A stretch of DNA of 6,023 bases from Nitrospira sp. (GCA_015904055.1 JABMDE010000078.1:1-6023); one strand, 5' to 3'; shown: positions 1-5,378, numbered from the stretch's first letter. The notes: a model not told the origin generated them from the letters alone. Program-made: numbers and translations.

Positions 1-99
1 GTGCTGCATGCCATGAATGTTGCGGTGCTTGCCATGCTGCTCGGCCGGCAATTTGATTGTAGCCAGGAGCACATCAAGATACTGGGAATCGCCGGCCTC
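1..99 (+). repeat. Terminal direct repeat, left copy
   Basis: Bases 1-99 are identical to 5925-6023. The repeat lies within the HD-GYP coding sequence, and removing one copy restores a single intact gene across the ends. That is the pattern of a circular sequence written linearly with a fixed-length overlap, not of a biological repeat such as an attachment site. Confidence 0.97.
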
Positions 100-783
100 C
101 TCCACGATATCGGGGAGCAACTGCTCCCGCCGGACCTGTTGAGGAAGCGGAACAGATGTATGGATGGCCACGAACAAAAAATGTTTCAGCAACACGTTGC
201 GCTCGGGCTCACGATTCTCGAACAATTCCCTGAGCTTCCTGATACCGTCGCCCAGATCATCAGGCAACACCATGAACGGATTGACGGATCAGGGTATCCC
301 GACGGCTTACGGGGCAGCCGGCTTGCCTTGCCCTCAAAAATCCTCATGGTGGTCGAAGAATATGAAAGCTTCATCAATGCTCCGGATATCAAAGACAATA
401 AATCTCCGGCGGAGGCGCTCTCGCACCTGTACCTGAACAGCAAGACCCTCTATCCCGAAGAAGTGGTCGTCGCCCTCATACAAGTGCTCAGCGTCTATCC
501 GCCTGGAACGGTCGTGGAACTGAGCGACACATCCGTCGGCCTGGTCGTCAGCATCAACTTACAAGCCCGCATGCGACCGCTGATCATCCTCTATGACCCA
601 ACCGTCGAGCGGGACAATCCCAATATCACCGACCTCAGCCTTGACCAGAACCGCTCCATCACGCGGAGCATCCCGAGGCACGAGCTGCCGCAAGAGGTCT
701 CGGAGTATCTGAATCTCGCTCGCTGGACAGGGTACTTCATCAACTCCTCGATGAAACTCTTAAAGGAATCCGAGGCAGCGTAA
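1..783 (+). CDS. HD-GYP domain c-di-GMP phosphodiesterase, 3' part (continues from 5379-5924)
   Basis: This is the catalytic and C-terminal part of an HD-GYP protein, a metal-dependent phosphodiesterase family that linearises cyclic di-GMP in the cytoplasm. Counting from position 1, the visible motifs are His3, the HD pair His35-Asp36 (LLHDIGE), His65 (HVALG), His90-His91 and the signature DGSGYP at 95-100. The family's DIGK lysine is Glu39. The usual VAD..DAL metal-ligand segment reads VVEEYESF (117-124), so the expected Asp is Glu119. The tail (YPPGTVVEL, then RPLIILYD) is the C-terminal module common in DUF3391-HD-GYP proteins. The GTG at position 1 is not a start: the same sequence at 5925 lies inside an open frame beginning at 5379. 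Joined, the protein is about 442 residues, so add 182 to these numbers. It ends 34 bases before the radical SAM gene, probably in one transcript. Family assignment is firm; activity is inferred. Confidence 0.93.
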   Translation: MLHAMNVAVLAMLLGRQFDCSQEHIKILGIAGLLHDIGEQLLPPDLLRKRNRCMDGHEQKMFQQHVALGLTILEQFPELPDTVAQIIRQHHERIDGSGYPDGLRGSRLALPSKILMVVEEYESFINAPDIKDNKSPAEALSHLYLNSKTLYPEEVVVALIQVLSVYPPGTVVELSDTSVGLVVSINLQARMRPLIILYDPTVERDNPNITDLSLDQNRSITRSIPRHELPQEVSEYLNLARWTGYFINSSMKLLKESEAA

Positions 784-817
784 CACTCGATCTGGCGTTG
801 GCACGCACTCCTGTGCT

Positions 818-3007
818 ATGTCAACGGGCATGCCGTCTCAGCGCCTCTTGCTCCTTATCCCTCCGCTGACACAACTGAATACACCCTATCCTTCCACCGC
901 CTATCTCACCGGGTTCCTGCACTCCAGACATATTGCCGCCGAGCAAGCCGATCTGGGCATCGAAATGGTGCTGCGGCTCTTCAGCCGAGCCGGATTGACT
1001 CGTATCTTTGCCGACATCCGAAAACTGGACGACGACCTGCCGCCAGAAGCCATCGCGATGCTTGCGATGGAGCAGGCCTATCTCGATCAGATCGAATCCG
1101 TGGTCTCGTTTCTGCAAGGTAAGAATCCCGACGCCGCCGCGCGGATGATAGAAACAGGTGTGCTGCCTCATGGGCCACGGTTTCGAGGCAGAACAAGGTT
1201 CGCGAAGTCTGTCCCGCTTGAAGATAGAGCCAAACAATGGGCGACTCTCTATCTCGAAGATCTCACTGACCTGGTCCAAGCGACAGTCTCGCCACACTTT
1301 TCTCTCAGCCGCTACGCCGAACAGGTGGCGACATCCACATCGTCTTTCGACGGTATAATCGATGCCCTGAAAACAGCGCCGACCATTACTGATGAATTCA
1401 TGCTGGATGCCCTCCAGACCCATCTCAACCGGGTCAAGCCGACATTGATCTGCCTCTCCGTACCGTTTCCCGGCAATCTGTATGGAGCATTTCGCATCGC
1501 CCAGGCAATCAAGTGTCGGCATCCGGATCTGCCGATTGCACTCGGCGGCGGCTATGCCAATACCGAATTACGGCGTGTGGCCGATCTCCGCGTCTTCGAC
1601 TATGTCGACTTCATCACCCTCGATGACGGCGAGCGGCCACTGCTCTCTCTGATCGAACATCTGTCCGGCCTGCGGCGGCGCAACGCCTTATGCCGCACCT
1701 TCTATCGGGACAAGGAAACCGTGCGTTTTGCTGACGATCCCTCAGCCGCCGACTTCTCGATGGATGCAATCGGCTGCCCGACCTATCGCGGCCTGAAACT
1801 CGACCACTACCTGACGATCCTGGATAGTATCAATCCGATGCATCGCCTCTGGTCGGAAGGCCATTGGAATAAACTGACCGTGGCGCATGGCTGCTATTGG
1901 AAGCAATGTACGTTTTGCGATGTGGGGCTCAATTATATCGGCCGCTATGAGATGACCCCGACCGACCGGCTCATCGGACAGATCGAACAATTGCTGACCG
2001 AGACCGGACGCAGGGGGTTTCATTTTGTAGACGAAGCGGCGCCTCCTGCCGCACTCAAATCGCTCGCGTTGGCCCTGCTGGAACGAAAGATCGATATTTC
2101 CTGGTGGGGGAATATCCGCTTTGAGGAAGCCTTCTCACCGGACCTCTGCCGTCTGCTCGCGGCATCCGGCTGCATCGCCGTGACGGCCGGGCTCGAAGCG
2201 GCATCAGACCGCCTGCTTGAGAAAATGAAGAAAGGCATAACCGTCGACCGCACGGCACTGGTCGCCGCGGCATTTCGCGACGCAGGCATATTAGTCCACG
2301 CCTATCTGATGTACGGATTCCCCTCCGAGACGATCCAGGAAACCGTCGACTCACTGGAGCGCGTGCGGCAATTGGTGGGGGCGGATCTGATTCAATCGGC
2401 TTTTTGGCACCGGTTTACGGCCACCGCCCATAGCCCGGTTGGCCTCAATCCAGGCTCCCATGGTCTGCGTATCATCGGTCCCGAGTTTCAGGGATTTGCG
2501 GAAAACGATCTCCGGCACAGGGATCGATCCGGCGAGACGCCTCAATGGGTCGGTGAAGGACTCAGGCGATCGATGCTCAATTTTCTCGAAAATCGCGGAT
2601 TGGACATGGATGTACGAGACTGGTTCGAGCAACGCGCACCGAGACCCAAAGTCTCGACACAGTGGGTCACACGTCTTCTCAAGAACAGAGCCATTGAGGA
2701 TAACCCACAGGCAGAACGGCGTATCGTCTGGCTTGGTGAACAACCGGTCCATCAATCGGCAGGAAAGAAGATGCGCCTCTTGCTGTCAGGGCCATCTGGT
2801 AACTGCACTATCACACTCAGTCCTCAACAGGCCACGTGGTTAGACTACTTGATCAGGCAAAGCACACCGCACGCGACTCCGTCACAATCCTATCCCCTAC
2901 TGCGGGACGCACAATCCTCATTCCCAGGCGGCAGCTCGGCATTCAATACATTCATCGAGACTCCATCCTGGAAGAAAGCGCGTGTGGTTGGGTTATTACT
3001 GGTTTAA
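818..3007 (+). CDS. B12-binding-type radical SAM protein, substrate unknown
   Basis: This 729-residue protein belongs to the radical SAM superfamily, which uses a [4Fe-4S] cluster to cleave S-adenosylmethionine. The N-terminus (LLLIPPLTQLNTPYPS, near 10-25) and the Rossmann-like stretch at about 207-285 (SVPFPGN, ALGGGYANTE, FITLDDGER) resemble cobalamin-binding domains placed before radical SAM cores. No DxHxxG lower-ligand motif is evident. The cluster cysteines are Cys359, Cys364 and Cys367 in GCYWKQCTFCD, a CX4CX2C spacing instead of the usual CX3CX2C. Later core motifs are GLEAASDRLLEKMKKG (about 457) and YGFPSET (about 498). Roughly 200 C-terminal residues after the core have no recognisable domain. 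The ATG at 818 has no clear Shine-Dalgarno; ATG 830 is an alternative. It lies 34 bases after the HD-GYP gene and is likely cotranscribed. The sequence does not reveal the substrate. Confidence 0.88.
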   Translation: MSTGMPSQRLLLLIPPLTQLNTPYPSTAYLTGFLHSRHIAAEQADLGIEMVLRLFSRAGLTRIFADIRKLDDDLPPEAIAMLAMEQAYLDQIESVVSFLQGKNPDAAARMIETGVLPHGPRFRGRTRFAKSVPLEDRAKQWATLYLEDLTDLVQATVSPHFSLSRYAEQVATSTSSFDGIIDALKTAPTITDEFMLDALQTHLNRVKPTLICLSVPFPGNLYGAFRIAQAIKCRHPDLPIALGGGYANTELRRVADLRVFDYVDFITLDDGERPLLSLIEHLSGLRRRNALCRTFYRDKETVRFADDPSAADFSMDAIGCPTYRGLKLDHYLTILDSINPMHRLWSEGHWNKLTVAHGCYWKQCTFCDVGLNYIGRYEMTPTDRLIGQIEQLLTETGRRGFHFVDEAAPPAALKSLALALLERKIDISWWGNIRFEEAFSPDLCRLLAASGCIAVTAGLEAASDRLLEKMKKGITVDRTALVAAAFRDAGILVHAYLMYGFPSETIQETVDSLERVRQLVGADLIQSAFWHRFTATAHSPVGLNPGSHGLRIIGPEFQGFAENDLRHRDRSGETPQWVGEGLRRSMLNFLENRGLDMDVRDWFEQRAPRPKVSTQWVTRLLKNRAIEDNPQAERRIVWLGEQPVHQSAGKKMRLLLSGPSGNCTITLSPQQATWLDYLIRQSTPHATPSQSYPLLRDAQSSFPGGSSAFNTFIETPSWKKARVVGLLLV

Positions 3008-3026
3008 CTGCCAAGTGTGAGAGCGC

Positions 3027-3054
3027 TTGACAGGACCTCTATCGATGGTACATA
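3027..3054 (+). promoter_or_regulatory. vapBC promoter candidate
   Basis: A perfect -35 box TTGACA (3027-3032) is followed after 16 bases by TACATA (3049-3054) as a weak -10. A start point about 7 bases further would fall at or just before the vapB ATG at 3063. The transcript would then have little or no leader, which fits the lack of a Shine-Dalgarno close to that ATG. The -10 overlaps the tandem ATGGTACA repeat, a plausible place for autorepression by VapBC. This is an inference from sequence alone. Confidence 0.5.
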
Positions 3055-3062
3055 TGGTACAC
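3045..3062 (+). repeat. Tandem 9-base repeat at the vapB start, candidate VapBC operator
   Basis: ATGGTACAT (3045-3053) is followed directly by ATGGTACAC (3054-3062) and then the vapB ATG. The two GTAC half-sites also form an imperfect dyad. Type II antitoxins usually bind short repeats overlapping their own promoter, and this one spans the -10 and the start codon. Each repeat is three codons in the vapB frame (Met-Val-His), so translation from 3045 or 3054 would add MVHMVH or MVH to the antitoxin. Confidence 0.45.
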
Positions 3063-3254
3063 ATGCGAACGACTCTCACCATTGATAGTCAGCTCATCAA
3101 GCGCGCGGCGCAGCTTACGGGCGTTCAGGAAAAAACCCAGCTTGTGCGCTTGGGGCTTGAGGCTCTTATTTCCCGCGAAGCCGCCAAACGGTTGGCCCGC
3201 CTTGGGGGCAGTGAGCCCCATCTCAAGGACATCCGCCGCCGCCGTTCTGCCTAA
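3063..3254 (+). CDS. vapB: VapB-family antitoxin
   Basis: This 63-residue protein is the antitoxin of a type II VapBC pair. It should neutralise VapC by direct binding and repress its own operon. The N-terminus MRTTLTIDSQLIKRAAQLTG followed by LVRLGLEALI is the ribbon-helix-helix-type DNA-binding region of the MRTTLTID antitoxin group. The basic tail (KDIRRRRSA) is where VapB proteins wrap around the toxin. I chose ATG 3063 because it gives the usual family length and begins exactly at the conserved MRTTLTI. In-frame ATGs at 3045 and 3054 and a TTG at 3027 are possible; AGGA at 3032-3035 could serve ATG 3045. The stop lies 2 bases before vapC, so the two genes are translationally close. Identification is confident; the exact start is not. 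Confidence 0.88.
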   Translation: MRTTLTIDSQLIKRAAQLTGVQEKTQLVRLGLEALISREAAKRLARLGGSEPHLKDIRRRRSA

Positions 3255-3256
3255 CC

Positions 3257-3628
3257 ATGCCGATGCTGGTCGATACGTCCGTCTGGATCGATCACTTTCG
3301 TAACGACTCTCTTGAACTCCGCCGGATGCTGGATGAGAACCTTGTTGTCTGCCATCCGCTGATCATTGGAGAATTAGCCTGCGGCCAGATGAAGCGTCGA
3401 GCCGAAATACTTGCATCTCTGGCCGAGTTACCGACCAAACCTACAATCGAGTACGAAGAGCTGCTTACTTTCATTGAAACCCATACCCTATTTGGACAAG
3501 GTTTGGGATGGATCGATGTGCATCTTCTCGCATTGGCTTTTCGTCATCGCATCACACTATGGACACACGATCAGCCATTGCGACAAGCCGCCAGACGATT
3601 GCACTGTTCCTTTGAATCTTCCACATAG
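3257..3628 (+). CDS. vapC: VapC-family PIN-domain ribonuclease toxin
   Basis: This 123-residue PIN-domain protein is the toxin of the VapBC pair. VapC enzymes are Mg2+-dependent endoribonucleases, often cutting tRNA or rRNA; the target here cannot be told. All four expected acidic residues are present: Asp6 (MLVDTSVWID), Glu39 (IIGELACG), Asp87 (GWIDVHLLA) and Asp105 (LWTHDQPL). The spacing and length are normal for the family and there is no frameshift, so it appears intact. The start at 3257 is 2 bases after the vapB stop; ATG 3263 (MLVDTS) is a possible alternative. Transcription probably ends at the terminator at 3727-3764. The pair is a self-contained accessory module inserted after the radical SAM gene. 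Confidence 0.92.
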   Translation: MPMLVDTSVWIDHFRNDSLELRRMLDENLVVCHPLIIGELACGQMKRRAEILASLAELPTKPTIEYEELLTFIETHTLFGQGLGWIDVHLLALAFRHRITLWTHDQPLRQAARRLHCSFESST

Positions 3629-3652
3629 ACCCGGGTGTATCTCTCACCACCG

Positions 3653-3675
3653 ACTGTTCCTCCATAAGGAACGGT
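3653..3675. other. Small inverted repeat downstream of vapC
   Basis: ACTGTTCCT (3653-3661) can pair with AGGAACGGT (3667-3675), one pair being T-G, around a 5-base loop. There is no T-run after it, so it is unlikely to terminate alone; it may stabilise the vapC message end. The rest of 3629-3726 holds nothing else recognisable. Confidence 0.35.
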
Positions 3676-3726
3676 GCTGACGCGCACCCTTACTCATGAA
3701 AGAATGTGCAAAAGGGCGAGAAAAAC

Positions 3727-3764
3727 AGAAAGGCCGAATCCCGTTTCGGGGATTCGGCCTTTCT
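3727..3764. terminator. Strong bidirectional intrinsic terminator
   Basis: A perfect 16-base-pair stem pairs 3727-3742 (AGAAAGGCCGAATCCC) with 3749-3764 around a 6-base loop. On the + strand the stem ends in CTTTCTT. On the minus strand it is followed by TTCTGTTTTTCTC, so it can stop transcripts from both sides: vapBC and the converging ORF at 4437-3799. It lies only 34 bases from the end of the minus ORF and is probably the native terminator of the porin gene whose 3' end is present. Confidence 0.9.
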
Positions 3765-3798
3765 TGAAGCTGACGACTGTCAGCTCACACGAACTGAC

Positions 3799-3966
3799 CT
3801 AGTACTGCATCTGCAAGGCCACGTGGAACGAATCGACCTTGTCCCCTGAAGCTCCTGGGCTGTAGTTCACGAAGCTCTTGGAGGTGATGTCACCATACCG
3901 GCCATACACAGAAATACGAGCATTGTGGCCCGAGATGATGTAGTTCAGGCCATATCCTGTTTCGTG
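3799..3966 (-). pseudogene. C-terminal remnant of an outer-membrane porin (part of the chimeric ORF)
   Basis: The last roughly 55 codons of the chimeric ORF look like the final strands of an OprP/OprO-like porin. The strand YGLNYIISGHNARISVYGRY is followed by a loop rich in Ser, Gly and Asp, then the terminal strand FHVALQMQY with Phe, Val, Leu, Met and Tyr alternating. A full porin of this type would be several hundred residues with a signal peptide; only the tail is here. The boundary with the DsbA-like part is estimated near 3955-3970 and could shift by several codons. Confidence 0.6.
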
Positions 3967-4437
3967 CCACGCTGCCTCCCACTCTTGGGAAATCCTATGG
4001 CGAGTCTCATCCTGATCGTTGGGAAGCGTGACGCCTGAAAGCCGGCTTAAGACCAGCGGATCAGAAATATCCTGCCCCTCGCGCCAGAAGGCGCGGTAGA
4101 CCTGGCGAACGAATGCCATTCCCTGCGCGCGATCTCTGCGTAGTAATTCAACTGCCTGCACGATAGCCGGCAACGTATTCGGCTTCCCGGGCGGCAATGC
4201 AATCGGCACCTCCGGCGCCAACCGCTGCACGACCGACACCTCATGCCGCAGTTCCGCGCCCAACGACCCGCTCCAGGGTTTCATGGGGCGAGGTAAATGC
4301 GGTGCATGTTGCACCCCGCGCCATTCGCAACGCTCAATCACATTCAGATCATGCAACCGTTCATGCAATGCGTAGCAAAAGGGACAGTTAAAATCGCTGT
4401 ATAGCAGGAAGGCAGCCGCTTCGCAATCGTGATGCAT
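3799..4437 (-). CDS. Chimeric ORF: DsbA/FrnE-like N-terminus fused to the end of a beta-barrel porin
   Basis: The 212-residue product is a mosaic. Residues 1 to about 157 resemble the DsbA/FrnE-like thioredoxin superfamily. YSDFNCPFCYALHERL carries the CXXC pair Cys18-Cys21, followed by the helical insert (LPAIVQAVELLRRD, FVRQVYRAFW) and EWEAAW. In that family the next element is the cis-proline loop (typically GVP). Here the sequence switches to ETGYGLNYIISGHNARIS and ends FHVALQMQY. That ending has alternating hydrophobics and a terminal aromatic, the signal of an outer-membrane beta-barrel porin's last strand. There is no signal peptide, so the porin tail could not be exported, and the thioredoxin fold lacks its cis-proline. 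The product is probably non-functional. It could be a real recombination product or an assembly or amplification chimera. ATG 4437 has only a weak Shine-Dalgarno. Confidence 0.75.
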   Translation of the reverse strand: MHHDCEAAAFLLYSDFNCPFCYALHERLHDLNVIERCEWRGVQHAPHLPRPMKPWSGSLGAELRHEVSVVQRLAPEVPIALPPGKPNTLPAIVQAVELLRRDRAQGMAFVRQVYRAFWREGQDISDPLVLSRLSGVTLPNDQDETRHRISQEWEAAWHETGYGLNYIISGHNARISVYGRYGDITSKSFVNYSPGASGDKVDSFHVALQMQY

Positions 4438-4566
4438 AACGCAACTCTACCCAATCTTGAAAATGGAATCCACCGCTAATTCTACTGCAAGACGGACACA
4501 GCCTTTTATCAAACCGTCGCGCTGGCCCGGCATAGACGGCGCAGCACAGTATCTGCTGGATCCTAT

Positions 4567-4579
4567 CCGTTGTTAACGG
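4567..4579. other. Perfect short dyad CCGTT-N3-AACGG
   Basis: A 13-base inverted repeat, CCGTT GTT AACGG, lies between the divergent dsbA-like and flgC-like genes, about 54 bases upstream of the sigma-28-like box. It could be a regulator binding site. A second weak dyad, CAGCA/TGCTG, is at 4542-4558. I see nothing else certain between 4438 and 4600. Confidence 0.25.
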
Positions 4580-4607
4580 TCCTCTTCGACTGAAGCCTGC
4601 ACGTTTC

Positions 4608-4616
4608 TGCTACACT
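4608..4616 (+). promoter_or_regulatory. Extended -10 sigma-70-type promoter candidate
   Basis: TGCTACACT matches the TGN plus TATAAT-like pattern of an extended -10 promoter. No convincing -35 is present; TTCGAC at 4585-4590 is too far. A start near 4623 would give the riboswitch about 50 extra leader bases. It may be a second, housekeeping promoter beside the sigma-28-like one. Confidence 0.3.
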
Positions 4617-4632
4617 TTAACCAGTTGAAGAC

Positions 4633-4659
4633 TCAAGTTCCTGGTCGAATAGCCGATAG
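4633..4659 (+). promoter_or_regulatory. Sigma-28 (FliA)-type flagellar promoter ahead of the riboswitch
   Basis: TCAAGTTC (4633-4640), an 11-base spacer, and GCCGATAG (4652-4659) match the flagellar consensus TAAAGTTT-N11-GCCGATAA at 13 of 16 positions with exact spacing. A start near 4666 would begin the transcript immediately before the c-di-GMP aptamer, the arrangement expected for a riboswitch leader. This links the downstream FlgC-like gene to the late flagellar regulon. Confidence 0.68.
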
Positions 4660-4671
4660 AGTCTTCGATCG

Positions 4672-4762
4672 CGTGAAAAGGGCAAACCACCTGAGAAGGT
4701 GGGACGCAAAGCCAAGGGACCTAAACAGGGACGAGGTATGTTCCAGGGTCAGCCTAGCCGCC
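4672..4762 (+). promoter_or_regulatory. c-di-GMP-I (GEMM-I) riboswitch aptamer
   Basis: The core motifs of the GEMM-I aptamer are present in order: AGGGCAAACC (4679-4688), the hairpin CCACCT-GAGA-AGGTGG (4687-4702) with a GNRA tetraloop, GGGACGCAAAGCC (4701-4713), and CCTAAAC (4720-4726). A second stem follows, GACC/GGTC with inner GGGAC/GTTCC, ending in AGCCTAGCCGCC (4751-4762). By motif alignment to the Vc2 riboswitch, ligand-contacting G20 corresponds to G4681 and the intercalating A47 to A4708. Retaining G at position 20 favours c-di-GMP over cGAMP, which is linked to A at that place. It lies about 100 bases upstream of the FlgC-like gene on the same strand. The outer P1 helix is the least clear part. 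Confidence 0.92.
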
Positions 4763-4782
4763 ACAATGCAGACTCCCACACT

Positions 4783-4860
4783 CGTGCCGGCGGCACGGTA
4801 TCCCCTAGCCTCTTCCTTTCAGGGCGACAAGCGATCGTTCGCCGTATGTCGAAGGGAGGC
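4783..4860 (+). promoter_or_regulatory. Putative riboswitch expression platform over the flgC-like ribosome binding site
   Basis: After the aptamer comes a 6-bp hairpin CGTGCC-GGC-GGCACG (4783-4797) without a U-run. Next, GCCTC (4808-4812) and CCTTT (4815-4819) can pair with GAGGC (4856-4860) and GAAGG (4851-4855), burying the strong Shine-Dalgarno GGGAGG (4854-4859). A small GGCGA/TCGCC stem (4823-4843) fits inside the loop. No intrinsic terminator is visible, so control of translation initiation is the simplest model. The pairing is read by eye and not energy-tested. Confidence 0.45.
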
Positions 4861-4865
4861 GCCAC

Positions 4866-5219
4866 ATGATATCCGCTATCCATACCGCCCTTTCCGGGCT
4901 GACCGCCTATGCGAAACAGATGGAAGTCGCAGCCCACAATGTGGCTAACGTCAATACCGATGAATTCAAGAAATCCAGAACAGAGTTCGTTGAAGCCGAT
5001 GCAGGAGGCGTGCTCCCTGTTGTCCAGAAAGATAATTCCGCCGGGCCGGCCGTGCTGAAAGATACCGCACAAGGACCTGTACAGGTTGAGCGTTCGAACG
5101 TCGATCTCGGAGAGGAAACGGTGAACCAGATTATTGCGCAACGCGGCTTTGAAGCAAACTTGAGATCGCTCAACGCCGCGGACGCCATGTTGGGAGCGAT
5201 CCTGGATATTAAAAAGTAA
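4866..5219 (+). CDS. FlgC-like flagellar basal-body rod protein (short)
   Basis: This 117-residue protein has both signature ends of the flagellar rod/hook family. Residues about 2-38 (ISAIHTALSGLTAYAKQM, NVANVNTDEF) are the N-terminal rod domain. Residues about 77-117 (NVDLGEETVNQIIAQRGFEA, then LDIKK) are the C-terminal domain. Such proteins are exported by the flagellar type III system and assemble into the rod between MS ring and hook. The middle region is short: FlgC is usually about 130-150 residues. The C-terminus also resembles FlgG/FlgE (IIAQRGFEAN), so the exact paralogue is unclear and no symbol is given. Its Shine-Dalgarno GGGAGG sits 6 bases before ATG 4866. The gene is not next to flgB, fliE or fliF as flgC normally is, but follows a c-di-GMP riboswitch and precedes an HD-GYP gene, suggesting a regulated accessory rod protein. 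Confidence 0.85.
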   Translation: MISAIHTALSGLTAYAKQMEVAAHNVANVNTDEFKKSRTEFVEADAGGVLPVVQKDNSAGPAVLKDTAQGPVQVERSNVDLGEETVNQIIAQRGFEANLRSLNAADAMLGAILDIKK

Positions 5220-5289
5220 CGATCCTATTCCCTCCTTCGGCCCTCCTCGTGACAGAGCGTGGCATCACCCCTGCTCACAACTTCTCTCT

Positions 5290-5316
5290 TAAGTCTTCGA
5301 ATTAACATACCGATAG
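5290..5316 (+). promoter_or_regulatory. Second sigma-28-type promoter, ahead of the HD-GYP gene
   Basis: TAAGTCTT (5290-5297), 11 bases, then ACCGATAG (5309-5316) matches TAAAGTTT-N11-GCCGATAA at 11 of 16 positions. TTAAGTCT from 5289 with a 12-base spacer is an alternative -35. A start near 5323 would leave a leader of about 55 bases. The rest of 5220-5378 contains no gene. Weaker than the 4633 site, but the shared CCGATAG core and spacing support both. Confidence 0.5.
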
Positions 5317-5378
5317 AAGCTCTTGACGTCTCAATTCCGGTCTTACCCCATGGACTCCTGAAGGACGAGAGGGCACTC

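Noticed and set aside
1..3. GTG at position 1 as the true start of a 260-residue HD protein
   Set aside because: The identical sequence at 5925 is inside a frame open from 5379 that encodes the expected DUF3391 domain, so this GTG is an internal valine codon.
1..99. Terminal repeats as phage ends, transposon repeats or integrase attachment sites
   Set aside because: The repeat is plain HD-GYP coding sequence, there is no integrase, transposase or phage gene, and removing one copy restores a normal gene.
821..1522. A 233-codon minus-strand ORF opposite the radical SAM gene
   Set aside because: It is antisense to a gene with clear family motifs, and its composition is that of a shadow frame.
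2439..2843. A 134-codon + strand ORF, and the 134-codon minus ORF at 2351-2755
   Set aside because: Both overlap the intact radical SAM C-terminus in other frames and show no domain.
3411..3680. An 89-codon + strand ORF overlapping vapC
   Set aside because: It is a shifted frame of vapC, which has all four PIN acidic residues in its own frame.
3653..3764. Inverted repeats after vapC as a CRISPR or repeat-element array
   Set aside because: There are just two unrelated hairpins, with no regularly spaced repeats or spacers.
4783..4797. GC-rich hairpin as an intrinsic terminator of the riboswitch
   Set aside because: It has a 3-base loop and is followed by TATCCCC rather than a T-run, so termination is unlikely; it is kept only as part of the leader fold.
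4625..4948. A 107-codon + strand ORF over the leader region
   Set aside because: It runs through the riboswitch aptamer and into flgC-like in another frame, with no recognisable domain.
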